Positions 16,259 through 26,005 are shown, numbered from the stretch's first letter. The stretch is 64,000 nucleotides of DNA from DTPS01 sp049591295 (GCA_049591295.1 JBAWEQ010000230.1:1-64000), one strand, 5' to 3'. Notes: generated by a model not told the origin, from the sequence alone. A program made the numbers and translations.

Positions 16259-17295
16259 GGCCCCGCTCCGACCAGCTTCCGCAGGATCCGATCCAGATGG
16301 CCGTCCGGGTCTTCCACCCTCGCCTCCAGGCGCGGGAAGAGGAGGGGAGCCGGACCCGGCCAGAGCGGCGCCCACTTCACGTGGTCCTTCTCGGTGGTCA
16401 GGACGGCGCGGGCGTGCGTCCGCTCAACCTCGTCGAGGAGGCGCTGGAGCCTGGAGCCGTCGGGACGCGCGTGGTCCGGCCAGGCCAGGCTCGCTTCGAG
16501 CCTCAGGCCGGCCTCCCGGGCCTGCTGGAAAAAGGCGCCCGGGTTGCCGATCCCGGCGAAGGCCACCAGGGGGAGGCCCCTTAACGCCTCCCAGGAGCCG
16601 AACGGAGAGGCGGGCTCGGGCGCGGAGACCCACTCGAAGCGCACGCCTGCGCGCGGGACGCCCTCCACCCGGGAGGCCAGCCGCGCGGGCAGGTCCGATA
16701 TGCTTCCCCTGGTCACTACCACGAGATCCGCCCTCCTGGCCGCCCGCAGCGGCTCCCTCAGCCGTCCCACGGGCGGGGCGTGGAGGTCCTGCGGGCGAGA
16801 GGCGTCCACGAGGAGGAGATCGGCCTCGCGCCGGACGCGCACGTGCTGGAACGCGTCGTCCAGCAAAAGAACGTTGGCGCGGCCAGCGACAAGCGCCGCA
16901 CCCTCCTCTCGCCGTTCGGCCACGGCTACGGCCACGCCCGGCAGGCTCCGGGCCAGAAGCAGCGCCTCCTCGCCCACAGCCTCGGGAGGGCTGTCGGGCG
17001 TCACCAGAGAGGCCCCGACGGTGGCGCGCCCGTATCCCCTGAGGAGCACGGCGGGTCTGAGCCCCATGGCCTGGAGGCGGCGGGCCAGGTGGATCGTGAA
17101 GGGGGTCTTGCCGGTTCCTCCGAAGGTGAGGTTGCCCACGGAGAGCGCAGGGAGCCCGAGGCTGACCCCTCGGCCGCGGCGGGCCATCAGGCTCGTCTTG
17201 GCAGCCGACATGGCCAAGAAGAGAGCCCCCAGAGGCCAGAGCGCATAGGCCCACGCGGGTGCTTTCTCCGAGATCCGGGATTCTCCCTCCGCCAT
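16255..17295 (-). CDS. lpxK: Tetraacyldisaccharide 4'-kinase
   Basis: Encodes 346 residues. It phosphorylates the 4' position of the lipid A disaccharide at the cytoplasmic face of the inner membrane. An N-terminal hydrophobic segment (WAYALWPLGALFLAMSAAK) anchors it. The Walker A motif GGTGKTP lies at about residues 59-65, followed by LLRGYGR and the family motif LLDDAFQH; TTEKDHVKW sits in the C-terminal half. Its presence implies an LPS-containing outer membrane. It overlaps priA by four bases. The ribosome binding site is weak (GGGGGTG). Confidence 0.93.
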   Translation of the reverse strand: MAEGESRISEKAPAWAYALWPLGALFLAMSAAKTSLMARRGRGVSLGLPALSVGNLTFGGTGKTPFTIHLARRLQAMGLRPAVLLRGYGRATVGASLVTPDSPPEAVGEEALLLARSLPGVAVAVAERREEGAALVAGRANVLLLDDAFQHVRVRREADLLLVDASRPQDLHAPPVGRLREPLRAARRADLVVVTRGSISDLPARLASRVEGVPRAGVRFEWVSAPEPASPFGSWEALRGLPLVAFAGIGNPGAFFQQAREAGLRLEASLAWPDHARPDGSRLQRLLDEVERTHARAVLTTEKDHVKWAPLWPGPAPLLFPRLEARVEDPDGHLDRILRKLVGAGP

Positions 17296-17368
17296 CGCAG
17301 CACCCCCGCGGCGCCGAGCGAGCGGGCGCCGCCGGCCTCAGGATACCGCACTTGAGGGCTGCTTAGGG

Positions 17369-18400
17369 TTACTCCACGATCCCGTCGCGGAGGGCGTTCA
17401 GGCTGTGTACGGGCACGGGGTGGAAGACGTCGCGCCAGGGGTTGTAGAGGGCCCGGTAGGAGAAGCCGTGGTTGCCCTGGCCGCCCATGGCCGTCCATCC
17501 CCGGAGCAGGTAGGGGCAGGCGTCATTGAAGCAGACGTACAGGTAGGGGACCTCCCATTCCGTGAAGGGGGTTTGGGGCACGGCCCACTTGCTCATCTGC
17601 TCGCCGCAGTAGGGGCAGCGCAGGGTGGCTCGGGTCTCGCGCTTGCGGGATTCCACAACCTCGGGGGGAGGAAGGGGGACGGTCTCGAGTTCGGGATCGG
17701 GACGGCCGGGCCTGGAAGCGTCTCCTCCGCTCCGCTCGGCGTAGACCGCGTAGACCGGATCACTGGGAATTCCGCATCCGGCGTACTGGTCCTGGGCGGG
17801 CCTGGGAAGGCCCTTGGAGAGGAAGGTGCGGGGGCGCTGGAATCCCCCAGCCAGATGGAAGAACTCTTCAACGAGGCCCAATCGGACCCCCTCGCTCGAT
17901 TCCCGCCAGATCTTGACGGCCTTCGGGGGAAACATCCGGTTCGAAAAGACCACGAGGAAAAGCCCGCCTCGTTTCAGCACCCGGGCGACCTCCCGGAAAA
18001 CCTCGACGGGCCGGGTCAGGTAGTCCACGGAAACGGTGTTCAGCACTGCGTCGAAGGTGCCGTCTGCGAAGGGCAATCGCGGGTCTCGGTTGAGGTCGTG
18101 GAGGAGGCGGGACGTGAGGGCGGGATTGTCCGCCATCTCTCTGCCGTTGAGGCCGAGCCCGACGACGCTGGAGGGGGCCAGGGCAGGAGGAAGATGGGAA
18201 TCCAGGCTCGCCATGAGATCCAGAATGGCCGGGGCCTCCTCCACCACCAGGGTGCCGATGATCCTGGAGACGGTCCGGAGGGCCGTCTCGTCCAGGTGGC
18301 TCACCCGACGGGCCACGGCGTAGAACGCCGAATCGTCGGAGTCGTCCAGGCGCGAGAAATCGTCGGTTGTGAAGGGGTTCATTTCTCTCGCTTCGTCCAT
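17369..18400 (-). CDS. Class I SAM-dependent methyltransferase with C-terminal zinc ribbon
   Basis: Encodes 343 residues. The middle part is a Rossmann methyltransferase: VVGLGLNGREM (motif I region), LPFADGTFDAVLNTVSVDYL (motif IV) and EVFREVARVLKRGGLFLVVFSNR (post-motif). Near residue 265 a zinc-ribbon-like pair CPYCGEQ and CFNDACPYL appears, followed by a GFSYRALYNPW region. The acceptor is unknown; the zinc module suggests a protein or nucleic-acid partner (inference). The ATG at 18400 follows AAGGAGG. It lies between the rodA/thiF run and lpxK-priA on the same strand, so it may belong to the same transcript. Confidence 0.8.
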   Translation of the reverse strand: MDEAREMNPFTTDDFSRLDDSDDSAFYAVARRVSHLDETALRTVSRIIGTLVVEEAPAILDLMASLDSHLPPALAPSSVVGLGLNGREMADNPALTSRLLHDLNRDPRLPFADGTFDAVLNTVSVDYLTRPVEVFREVARVLKRGGLFLVVFSNRMFPPKAVKIWRESSEGVRLGLVEEFFHLAGGFQRPRTFLSKGLPRPAQDQYAGCGIPSDPVYAVYAERSGGDASRPGRPDPELETVPLPPPEVVESRKRETRATLRCPYCGEQMSKWAVPQTPFTEWEVPYLYVCFNDACPYLLRGWTAMGGQGNHGFSYRALYNPWRDVFHPVPVHSLNALRDGIVE

Positions 18401-18521
18401 CGGACCTCCTTCTGCCGCCGCCGCCCCCCGCACCGCTTCCGGGGATTCGGATTGATCAGGGAAACCGAGGGTAGCGCCCCAAAATTTCGGATGGAGGGGG
18501 GAAGGGCCGGCTGGGCCGGCG

Positions 18522-19538
18522 TCAGATGCCGAGATAGCGGGCGTACAGGGCGCGGGCGCGGGCCGGGTCGCCGGTCTTCTGGATGAGGGCCCGGCCGTCC
18601 GGATAGAGGGTGACCGGGTGCCCCTCCCATTCGGTCTGGATCAGGTAGGGGTTCTCGAAGATGGGTCCGGCCGTGGCGAGCCTGGCCTTCACGGCCGCCA
18701 GGTCCAGGCGGGTTCCCTTGGGTGCCAGGACGAGAATGCCGTCACGACCGCAGACCCGGTGGGTCCGGCTCACTCCCCGCTCCTCCAGGAAGTCGAATCG
18801 TCCGGCTCCGCAGCACGGGCACGCGGGATCGCGCGGGACCTCGACCCGACTGAAGGACCAGGTTTGGAGGTCCACGGTCAGCAGACCTCCGGCCACGAGG
18901 TCTCCGCGCCCGGCGAGGAGTTTGAGGGCTTCGCCGGCCTGTAAGGAGCCCACCGCACCCACGGCGGGTCCTATCACGCCCGCCGTATCGCAGGTGGGCG
19001 AGGAGCCGGCGGGGGGCGGCGCGGGAAAGCAGCACCGCAGACAGCCCCTCTTCCCCGGTTCCACCACCAGCACGGAGCCGTAGCTGGAAACGGCCCCGCC
19101 GTAGACCCAGGGCTTCCCTGACTTCACGGCGGCGTCGTTCAGGAGATAGCGGGTCTCGAAGTTGTCCGTGCCGTCCACGACCATCTCGCACCGGGCGAAG
19201 AGGTCCGTGGCCAGCTCGGGGTCCAGGTCCGCGCTGTGGGCCTCCACCTCAAGGTCTCTCCGGGCTTCCAGGAGATGGTTCTGGGCGGCCACGGCCTTGG
19301 GAAGGCGCCTCTCGCAGTCTTCCTCGGTGTACAGGAGCTGACGGGTCAGATTGGAAACTTCCACGAAGTCCCGGTCCACCAGGACTAGAGCCCCGACGCC
19401 GGCCCTGGCCAGGAAGGCCGAGGAGACGCATCCGAGGGCGCCCAGCCCCACGATCCCCACGCGGGCTCCGGCGATGCGGGCTTGGCCCGCATCACCAATC
19501 CACGGAAGGAGCCGCTGCCGGCTGAAGCGGTCGGTCAC
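18522..19538 (-). CDS. ThiF/MoeB/HesA-family adenylyltransferase (E1-like)
   Basis: Encodes 338 residues. Such enzymes adenylate the C-terminal Gly-Gly of a small sulfur-carrier protein (ThiS or MoaD) for thiamine or molybdopterin sulfur transfer. Visible: RFSRQRLLPWIG start motif, VGIVGLGALGCVSS nucleotide loop, the DRDFVEVSNLTRQLLY signature, the DGTDNFETRYLLND motif, and zinc-binding Cys pairs (CLRCC near the middle, CPCC later). A roughly 85-residue C-terminal extension is not a rhodanese. The GTG start at 19538 overlaps the rodA stop as GTGA. Either the ThiS or MoaD partner is possible; mobA lies elsewhere in the window (56 kb). Confidence 0.85.
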   Translation of the reverse strand: MTDRFSRQRLLPWIGDAGQARIAGARVGIVGLGALGCVSSAFLARAGVGALVLVDRDFVEVSNLTRQLLYTEEDCERRLPKAVAAQNHLLEARRDLEVEAHSADLDPELATDLFARCEMVVDGTDNFETRYLLNDAAVKSGKPWVYGGAVSSYGSVLVVEPGKRGCLRCCFPAPPPAGSSPTCDTAGVIGPAVGAVGSLQAGEALKLLAGRGDLVAGGLLTVDLQTWSFSRVEVPRDPACPCCGAGRFDFLEERGVSRTHRVCGRDGILVLAPKGTRLDLAAVKARLATAGPIFENPYLIQTEWEGHPVTLYPDGRALIQKTGDPARARALYARYLGI

Positions 19539-20644
19539 TGCGCGTACCTTCTCGAACGGACGTTGGCCGCCAGTCCCACGAAGAGGCTCATGCTGACCAG
19601 GAAGGAGCCGCCGTAGGAGAGGAAGGGGAGCGGGATGCCCGTGGTGGGCACGAGGCCGATGACCATTCCGATGTTGATCAGCACGTGGTACAGGATGACG
19701 GCGAAGGCGCAGAGGACGATGAACCGGCCTTCGGAATCCCGGGCTGCCGAGGCGGTGCTCAGGAACCTCAGCAGGAGCGAGAGGTAGAGCCCGAGGAGGG
19801 CCAGGGAACCCAGAAATCCAGTCTCTTCGGCCACTACGCCGAAGATGAAATCGGTGTGGGGCGCCGGAAGGAAATTGAGCCGGTTCTGCGTGCCCGAGTA
19901 GAGACCCTTCCCCAGCAACTCGCCCGAGCCCACGGCGATGCGGGCCTGGTTCACCTGGTAGCCGGCTCCCCTCGTGTTCGCGGTGGGGTGGATGAAGGTG
20001 ATGATGCGGTCCTTCTGGTAGGGCTTGAGGAAGGTGAACCATCCCAGCGCCAGGAGCAGTACGAGCGTCAGGATCCCGATGGCGCACCATTTCACGATCT
20101 GAGTCAGGGGAAGGAAGCTGAGGTAGAGGGCTACCGCAACGAGGGGGATAAAGGTCGTGGCTGTCCCGAAGTCTGGCTGCAGTAGAGTCAGGAGCATGGG
20201 CAACCCGATGATCCCCGAGAGGATGCCGATCTCCCGCCATCCCATGGCCCTGCCCACGAGCTCCTTGATGAAGGCCGCTCCGGCGAGGGCTGCGGCGATC
20301 TTGGCAAACTCAGACGGCTCGAAGCCGATGGGCCCGATGTAGAGCCAGGACTTGTGGCCACCGACGTAATGTCCCAACACGGGCATCGAGAGGAGCACCA
20401 CGACGCAAAGGCCGTAAAGCAGGTAACTGTACTCGACCCAGATTTCATAGGGGATCAGGAACGCCAGGGAAAACGCGCCAAAGGCAAGGACAGCCCAGAA
20501 CATCTGACGGTTGCCGAGATAAGCGAAGCGCGTCCCGAATGTGGCCGAGCGCACCATCAAAACTCCAAAGATGAGCAGGGTCAGGTAGAGCGCCACGGTG
20601 ACGAAGTCTCCGTAGGACACGGCCTCCCGAAGCGTCTTCTTCAT
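19535..20644 (-). CDS. rodA: Rod-shape SEDS peptidoglycan glycosyltransferase
   Basis: Encodes 369 residues with about ten membrane helices. RodA polymerises lipid II into glycan strands with its partner PBP2 during cell elongation. Family signatures are visible: SATFGTRFAYLGNRQMFW near the N-terminus, GSGELLGKGLYSGTQNRLNFLPAPHTDFIFGVVAEE (the SEDS motif with the catalytic Asp region), and the C-terminal GIPLPFLSYGGS. It overlaps the mrdA stop as ATGA and the following ThiF start as GTGA. Confidence 0.95.
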   Translation of the reverse strand: MKKTLREAVSYGDFVTVALYLTLLIFGVLMVRSATFGTRFAYLGNRQMFWAVLAFGAFSLAFLIPYEIWVEYSYLLYGLCVVVLLSMPVLGHYVGGHKSWLYIGPIGFEPSEFAKIAAALAGAAFIKELVGRAMGWREIGILSGIIGLPMLLTLLQPDFGTATTFIPLVAVALYLSFLPLTQIVKWCAIGILTLVLLLALGWFTFLKPYQKDRIITFIHPTANTRGAGYQVNQARIAVGSGELLGKGLYSGTQNRLNFLPAPHTDFIFGVVAEETGFLGSLALLGLYLSLLLRFLSTASAARDSEGRFIVLCAFAVILYHVLINIGMVIGLVPTTGIPLPFLSYGGSFLVSMSLFVGLAANVRSRRYAQ

Positions 20645-22593
20645 GGCTGGCCTCGGGGGTTCGCGCCCCCTCCGTACCGGGCTGTGATGAGCCGCTGCGG
20701 CTCCTGCGGGGTCAGGCGTACCTTGAGGGGGGCATCCGGCTTGGGCGGCGTCTCCTGGTTCGGCGCTTGGCCCTCTGGCGCCGCCTTGGTGCCTTCATCC
20801 GGCTGGGCCGGCTTTTTGCCCAGCAGGATGTACTCCAGTCCAGCTTTGGCGATCTTGGCCGCGAGTGTGCCCCCGTGGCCGCCGTGCTCCACCATGACGA
20901 CGAAGGCCACGGAGGGATTGCCGGCCGGAGCGAATCCCGCGAACCAGGCGTGGTCGCGCTGGTCTTTCGGGAGCGACATGGAGTTGCGGCCCGCGCTGGC
21001 TGCCACCACCTGGGCCGTGCCCGTCTTTGCGCAGACCGCCACGCCGGGGATGCGGCAGGCCGTACCGGTGCCGCTCTCCACCACCAATTGGAGCGCCTGC
21101 TTGAGGACGGCCTCAGTCTGGGGGGAGATGGCGACCGAGCTCTCGAGCTTGGGCGGACCCTCCAGGAGCTTGGGCTGAAAGCGCTCTCCGCCCGTGGCGA
21201 GGGTCGAGTAGATGGAAAGGAGCTGAAGGGGCGTGACGGTCAAATAGCCTTGCCCGATGGCCACGGGCAGGTTGTCGCCCGGGTACCAGGGGCCCAAATG
21301 TCGTTTGGCTTTCCATGCCGGCGACGGGAAAAAGCCGCCGATCTCGGAGGGCAAATCGACGCCGGTTTTGATGCCGAGGCCAAAGAACTTTGCCCATTTG
21401 TCCATGCGCTGGATGCCGATCCGGTCTCCGGCGTGGTAGAAGTAGACGTCGCAGGAATCCTGGATGCCCTTCAGAAGATCGACGGTACCGTGGCCGCCCT
21501 TGGCCCAGCAGTGAAAGACGCGTCCGCCGAAATCCCAATATCCAGGACAGTAAAAGGTGGTGTCCGGCGTCAGAACGCCGTCTTCGAGACCGACCAGGGC
21601 CACAAAGGGTTTGAAGGTGGAGCCCGGAGGATAGACCCCCTGGATTGGGCGGTCGAGAAGCGGGTGGCTCGGTTCTTCGGAGAGTTCCCGCCACTTGGAG
21701 GCGGGTATGGCGCCCGAGAAGAGATTGGGGTCGAAGTTGGGCAGGCTGACCCAGGCCAGGATGTCACCGGTGTAGGGATTCATGAAGACCGCCGAGCCGT
21801 GCTCTTCCCCGAAGGCCTGTTCCAGGATGTTCTGGAGCTGAATGTCCAGAGTCAGGTGCACCGTCTGCCCCGGAACGGGCTCACGCCGGATGCCTACACC
21901 CGGCAGCTTCAGGGTGGGGTCCTCCACCTCTCGCCCCAGGCTGTTGACCTGAGCCATGCGCAGGCCATTCTTACCCATGAGGAGCGCGTTGGCGGTGCGC
22001 TCCACTCCCGACTTGCCCACCTCGATGAAGGGGTCGTTGTCCGACACTCGCAGCTTCTGGGCCTCTTCGGGAGAGAGGAGCCCCACATAGCCCAGTGCGT
22101 GGCTGGCCACAGGCCCGAAGGGATACTCTCGCCGGAGCTCCATCTCGATTCTCAGCATCTTGAGCTCGTCCTGATTGGCCTCCACCTTCTGCATCCAGGC
22201 GGTCGGTATGTCCCGGGCCAGGACGGCCAGGCTCGGCACGGGGCTGCGGCGCAGGGCGGCCTGCACCTCTTCCCTAGTCATGACCAGGCCCAGGATCCGC
22301 TGCATGCTCAGAAGGGTCTGGTCAAGAGAGCCCCCCTTCGCCGTGTCCAGCACGAGGGAGAAGGAGACTTGGTTTCTGCAGAGAACCGCGCCGTTTCGGT
22401 CCAGGAGCATGCCACGGGGCGCCCGCAGCACCGTGGGACGGGTGTAGTTGTTTTCCGAAAGCAACCGGTAGTACGGGCCCTGAATGACCTGGAGGTAGAA
22501 AAGCCTGAGGGCGAAGACCACGAACAGGATCCAGAGAATGGCCTGGAGGAATTGGATCTTGTTCTGCAGGGAGGGTTCCTGCGCGCCGTTCAT
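20641..22593 (-). CDS. mrdA: Penicillin-binding protein 2 (elongasome transpeptidase)
   Basis: Encodes 650 residues, the usual PBP2 size. One N-terminal membrane helix (FLQAILWILFVVFALRLFYLQ) anchors a periplasmic class B PBP: dimerisation/pedestal domain (RAPRGMLLDRNG) then transpeptidase. The catalytic serine motif is STFK (in PPGSTFKPFVAL, about residue 323), the second motif is SCD, and the third is KTGTAQ at about residue 522. It cross-links peptidoglycan with RodA in lateral-wall growth. The C-terminus is a proline/lysine-rich tail. It overlaps mreD and rodA by four bases each. Confidence 0.95.
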   Translation of the reverse strand: MNGAQEPSLQNKIQFLQAILWILFVVFALRLFYLQVIQGPYYRLLSENNYTRPTVLRAPRGMLLDRNGAVLCRNQVSFSLVLDTAKGGSLDQTLLSMQRILGLVMTREEVQAALRRSPVPSLAVLARDIPTAWMQKVEANQDELKMLRIEMELRREYPFGPVASHALGYVGLLSPEEAQKLRVSDNDPFIEVGKSGVERTANALLMGKNGLRMAQVNSLGREVEDPTLKLPGVGIRREPVPGQTVHLTLDIQLQNILEQAFGEEHGSAVFMNPYTGDILAWVSLPNFDPNLFSGAIPASKWRELSEEPSHPLLDRPIQGVYPPGSTFKPFVALVGLEDGVLTPDTTFYCPGYWDFGGRVFHCWAKGGHGTVDLLKGIQDSCDVYFYHAGDRIGIQRMDKWAKFFGLGIKTGVDLPSEIGGFFPSPAWKAKRHLGPWYPGDNLPVAIGQGYLTVTPLQLLSIYSTLATGGERFQPKLLEGPPKLESSVAISPQTEAVLKQALQLVVESGTGTACRIPGVAVCAKTGTAQVVAASAGRNSMSLPKDQRDHAWFAGFAPAGNPSVAFVVMVEHGGHGGTLAAKIAKAGLEYILLGKKPAQPDEGTKAAPEGQAPNQETPPKPDAPLKVRLTPQEPQRLITARYGGGANPRGQP

Positions 22594-23072
22594 GGCCGTT
22601 CCTCCGGAAAGAGCTTGCGCGCGGCCAATTCGAACCCCGCCGCCATCAGCCCCGTCACCAGACTGCCCAGGAGAACGGGGACGAAGAACGGGGCGGCCAG
22701 GGGAAGGCCGAGCAGGAGGTAGAGTAGCGCCACCAAGCCCGCGTCCACAATGTAGCTGGCCCAGCCGAAGAAGGCCAAGGGAACCACCCCTTGCAGCATG
22801 ACCTTGGAACCGATCCAGCCGAGCAGATAACCCAGCAAGGTGAAGGCGGTGCCGTGGAAGCCCACGTACGGGAGGAAATAGGCGTCGCAGAGGGCTCCGA
22901 GAAAGGCTCCCCAGAGCAGCCCGGAGAGCTTACCGCCCCTGAGCGCCAGGACCGTGAGCAGGGCGAGGAAGGGGTTGGCGATGGTGAGCCCGCCCGACAC
23001 GAGGGGCAGCAGGGTTTGCACGGCCACGGCCATGAACAGGAGCAGGAGGGAGGCGATGAGTCGCTTACCCAT
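22590..23072 (-). CDS. mreD: Rod-shape-determining protein MreD
   Basis: Encodes 160 residues with five or so membrane helices and little else, the usual MreD profile. The SGLLWGAFLGALCDAYFLPYVG segment matches the conserved family stretch. It is an inner-membrane component of the elongasome linking MreC and the synthases. It overlaps mreC by eight bases and mrdA by four (ATGA). Confidence 0.9.
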   Translation of the reverse strand: MGKRLIASLLLLFMAVAVQTLLPLVSGGLTIANPFLALLTVLALRGGKLSGLLWGAFLGALCDAYFLPYVGFHGTAFTLLGYLLGWIGSKVMLQGVVPLAFFGWASYIVDAGLVALLYLLLGLPLAAPFFVPVLLGSLVTGLMAAGFELAARKLFPEERP

Positions 23073-23877
23073 TGGTCTTCCTGAGGAGCAGAACCCACAT
23101 GAGGTCGCCGAGGCGGGATGCCGGGCTGAGGGTGATCCGCTTCAGGTAGTCCGGGCCGTCCGACACCTCGGTGACGGTGCCCATCCGGATCCCCGGAGGG
23201 AAGATCCCGTCCTCGCCTGAGGTCACGAAGAGGTCGCCCGCCTTCACGTCGGCCTCGTTGGATACCCAGCGGACGGAGAGGGTGCGTCCCTCTCCCACGG
23301 CCACGCCGTGGACGCCCGAACGGTCCGACATGACCCCCACCGCCGAGCTGGGGTCCGTCACCAGCAGGATCCGGTACAGGGGGCCGATGCGCGTCTGAAC
23401 CCTTCCCACGGCGCCCTGGGGCCCGATCACCGGCGTACGGTCCGGAAAGGACAGATCGCTTCTGCACGACACGAGCAGGTAGCGCCCGAAGGGCACCCCG
23501 AATTCCGTGAGCGCCTTGGCGCCGAACACCTGGTAGCCAGTCGGCTTCGGCGCCTTGATGAGTTCGCGGAGCTGGAGCACCTCCTTTTCGAGGGCCTGGC
23601 TGATCTCCAACCTGCCTTGGAGTTCCCGGTTGTCCTCCTCCAGCCTCTCGGCCTTCACGGCGGCGTCCCTCTGCCAAAAATAGGCTTGGAGGCCCTCCCT
23701 GGTGAGCCGGTTGGCCGAGTCGTAGACGGACAAGAAAGGGCCGAACGCGCCGAGGGCGAGGCTGCTGAGGGCAGATTGCGTCCCCCGCCTGACCTGCCAG
23801 CCCAGGAGGACGAGGTAGCCGGCCATCAAGAGGACGAGCAGGACTTCGGGCCGGCGGATGGGCGACCTGCGGGACAT
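23065..23877 (-). CDS. mreC: Rod-shape-determining protein MreC
   Basis: Encodes 270 residues: a short cytoplasmic start, one membrane helix (VLLVLLMAGYLVLLGW), a coiled coil (roughly residues 65-105, KAERLEEDNRELQGRLE) and the periplasmic beta domain (VIGPQGAVGRVQTRIGPLYRILLVTD, VSNEADVKAGDLFVTSG, and the end GIFPPGIRMGTV). MreC activates PBP2/RodA. The start overlaps the mreB stop as TAATG. Confidence 0.95.
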   Translation of the reverse strand: MSRRSPIRRPEVLLVLLMAGYLVLLGWQVRRGTQSALSSLALGAFGPFLSVYDSANRLTREGLQAYFWQRDAAVKAERLEEDNRELQGRLEISQALEKEVLQLRELIKAPKPTGYQVFGAKALTEFGVPFGRYLLVSCRSDLSFPDRTPVIGPQGAVGRVQTRIGPLYRILLVTDPSSAVGVMSDRSGVHGVAVGEGRTLSVRWVSNEADVKAGDLFVTSGEDGIFPPGIRMGTVTEVSDGPDYLKRITLSPASRLGDLMWVLLLRKTNG

Positions 23878-24908
23878 TATTCGATGGCGACGCGTTTGAG
23901 GAGATCGAAGTCCACGAGCATCTTCCCGGCCCCCAACACGACCGAGGAGAGGGGATCGTCCGCGATGAGCACCGGCAGGCCGGTTTCCTCCCGAAGCCGC
24001 TTGTCCAGGTTCTTGAGCAGTGCCCCGCCTCCGGTCAGCACGATGCCGCGGTCCACGATGTCCGCGGCGAGTTCCGGCGGCGTCTGCTCCAGGGCCTGCT
24101 TGACGGCGTCGATGATGACCGAGACGGTCTCCGAGAGGGCCTCCCGGATCTCCTCGGCGGAAACGAGGACGGTCTTGGGGATCCCCTCCACGAGGTCGCG
24201 CCCCTTGATCTCCGCCGAATTCTCCTCCTCCAGGGGATAGGCCGATCCGAGGCGGATCTTCACCTCCTCCGCCGTCCTCTCCCCGATGAGCAGGTTGTAC
24301 CGCTTCTTGACGTACTGGATGATGGCCTCGTCCATCTCGTTGCCGGCCACCCTGACCGTACGCGAGTAGACGATGCCCGCCATGGAGATGACCGCCACGT
24401 CCGTGGTGCCCCCTCCTATGTCCACGATGAGGTTGCCCGTGGGTTCGGTGATGGGCATGCCCGCGCCGATGGCCGCGGCCATCGGCTCCTCCACCATGGC
24501 CACGTAGGAGGCCTTGGCCCTGTAGGCCGAGTCCCGTACCGCCCGCTTCTCCACCTGGGTGATCTGGCTGGGCACGCAGATGACGATCCTGGGCCTCACC
24601 ACGAGCTTGCGGTTGTGGGCCTTCTTGATGAAGTAATCGAGCATCTTCTCCGTGTGCTCGAAATCCGCAATGACCCCGTCCTTCATGGGTTTGATGGCCT
24701 GGATGTTGCCCGGGGTGCGTCCGAGCATCTCCTTGGCCTCGGTCCCGACGGCCTCGATGCGTCCCGTCTTCATGTTCATGGCCACGATGGAGGGTTCGCG
24801 CACGACGATGCCCTGCCCCTTCACGTAGACCAGGGTGTACGCCGTCCCGAGATCGATGGCGAGGTCGTTGGACAGGAAGGAAAAGGGCGAACGCAAGCTA
24901 AAGGGCAT
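23877..24908 (-). CDS. mreB: Actin-like cell-shape protein MreB
   Basis: Encodes 343 residues, standard length. MreB filaments under the inner membrane guide lateral wall synthesis. The actin-fold motifs are clear: phosphate 1 loop LAIDLGTAYTLVYVKG, phosphate 2 region NLIVDIGGGTTDVAVISMAG, and adenosine motif GIVLTGGGALLKNLD. An AGGAG site precedes ATG 24908. It is the first of five tightly linked shape genes and sits nine bases after the GGDEF gene. Confidence 0.97.
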   Translation of the reverse strand: MPFSLRSPFSFLSNDLAIDLGTAYTLVYVKGQGIVVREPSIVAMNMKTGRIEAVGTEAKEMLGRTPGNIQAIKPMKDGVIADFEHTEKMLDYFIKKAHNRKLVVRPRIVICVPSQITQVEKRAVRDSAYRAKASYVAMVEEPMAAAIGAGMPITEPTGNLIVDIGGGTTDVAVISMAGIVYSRTVRVAGNEMDEAIIQYVKKRYNLLIGERTAEEVKIRLGSAYPLEEENSAEIKGRDLVEGIPKTVLVSAEEIREALSETVSVIIDAVKQALEQTPPELAADIVDRGIVLTGGGALLKNLDKRLREETGLPVLIADDPLSSVVLGAGKMLVDFDLLKRVAIE

Positions 24909-24916
24909 GGGGGCTC

Positions 24917-25984
24917 CTAACTGTAAACTGCACAGCCGTTCTTGGTGGATTCCTTGATCCGGTACATGGCCTGATCGGCCCGCTGGATCAGGGTCTCCGG
25001 GTCATCGCCGTGATCGGGAGCGACGGCGATCCCGAAACTCGCCGAAAGGGTGAAGGCGCAGCCTGTGCTGGCCTCATAGTCGTGGGCGGCGATGGAGCGG
25101 CGGAGACGCTCGGCCACCAGCCGGCTGCCCTCGACGTCGGTGTTGGGAAGAATGATGACGAACTCGTCTCCGCCGTAGCGGACGACCACGTCCACATTGC
25201 GCACCAGCCCCTTCAGGATGCCGCCCACCACCTGGAGCGTCCTGCTCCCCATGAGGTGGCCGTAGCGGTCGTTGACCTGCTTGAAGCCGTCCAGGTCGAG
25301 AAAGACCAGGGCCACGGGATAGTGGTAGCGGCCGCCCCTGATGAGCTCCACCTTCAGGGACTGTCGGAGGTAGCGTGAATTGTAGAGCTGGGTGAGGTCG
25401 TCCACGAGGCTGAGCTGCTTGATGCGCTGGAAGAGATAGGCGTTCTCGATGGCGATGGCGACGGGCTCGGCGAAGAGGGTCGCGGTCTCCAGGTCAGCCT
25501 CGGTGAACTCCTCCTCTCCGCCCTTGTTGATCACTTCGAGTACGCCGAGGGTCTTTCCCCGGCTCCTGAGGGGGACGCACAGGATGGATCGCGTCTGAAA
25601 TTGGGTCAGCCGGTCTAGCTCGGGATTGAAGAGCGGAGAGCGGGCGGCGTCGTTGATCATCATGGCGCGCCCCTTAGCGGCCACCTCTCCCGCGATGCCT
25701 TCACCGACCCGGAGCTTGAGTTCCTTGAGCGGGGCCGCCTTGCTGCCCATGACGCCCTTGAATACGAGGTTCTCGCCGGCTTCGTCCATGAGGAGGAGGC
25801 TCCAGGCCTCGGACCGGACGAGCAGTTGGACCCGCTCCATGATGTAGTCGATGAGCGCCTCCGGCTCCAGGAGAGAGTTGGCCGTCCTGACCACCTCAGC
25901 CAAAAGGCGAAGCTGTTCGCCCTTGCGGTCGTGGATGACCAGGAGTTCCTCGTATTTCCTCTTGTAGGATACATTTGCGGCCAT
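24917..25984 (-). CDS. GAF-GGDEF diguanylate cyclase
   Basis: Encodes 355 residues: a short coiled start, a GAF sensor domain (about residues 40-190, with the GEGIAGEVAAKGRAMMIND signature) and a GGDEF domain (about 195-355). The active-site motif is intact as RYGGDEF near residue 271, and the product-inhibition I-site RxxD is present five residues before it (RNVD). It should therefore make cyclic di-GMP from two GTP and be feedback-inhibited. No membrane segment is present. It lies between the FecR-domain gene (21 bases) and mreB (eight bases), suggesting co-transcription with cell-shape genes. Confidence 0.92.
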   Translation of the reverse strand: MAANVSYKRKYEELLVIHDRKGEQLRLLAEVVRTANSLLEPEALIDYIMERVQLLVRSEAWSLLLMDEAGENLVFKGVMGSKAAPLKELKLRVGEGIAGEVAAKGRAMMINDAARSPLFNPELDRLTQFQTRSILCVPLRSRGKTLGVLEVINKGGEEEFTEADLETATLFAEPVAIAIENAYLFQRIKQLSLVDDLTQLYNSRYLRQSLKVELIRGGRYHYPVALVFLDLDGFKQVNDRYGHLMGSRTLQVVGGILKGLVRNVDVVVRYGGDEFVIILPNTDVEGSRLVAERLRRSIAAHDYEASTGCAFTLSASFGIAVAPDHGDDPETLIQRADQAMYRIKESTKNGCAVYS

Positions 25985-26005
25985 GGCCGGCCCATCAGAA
26001 GGGTG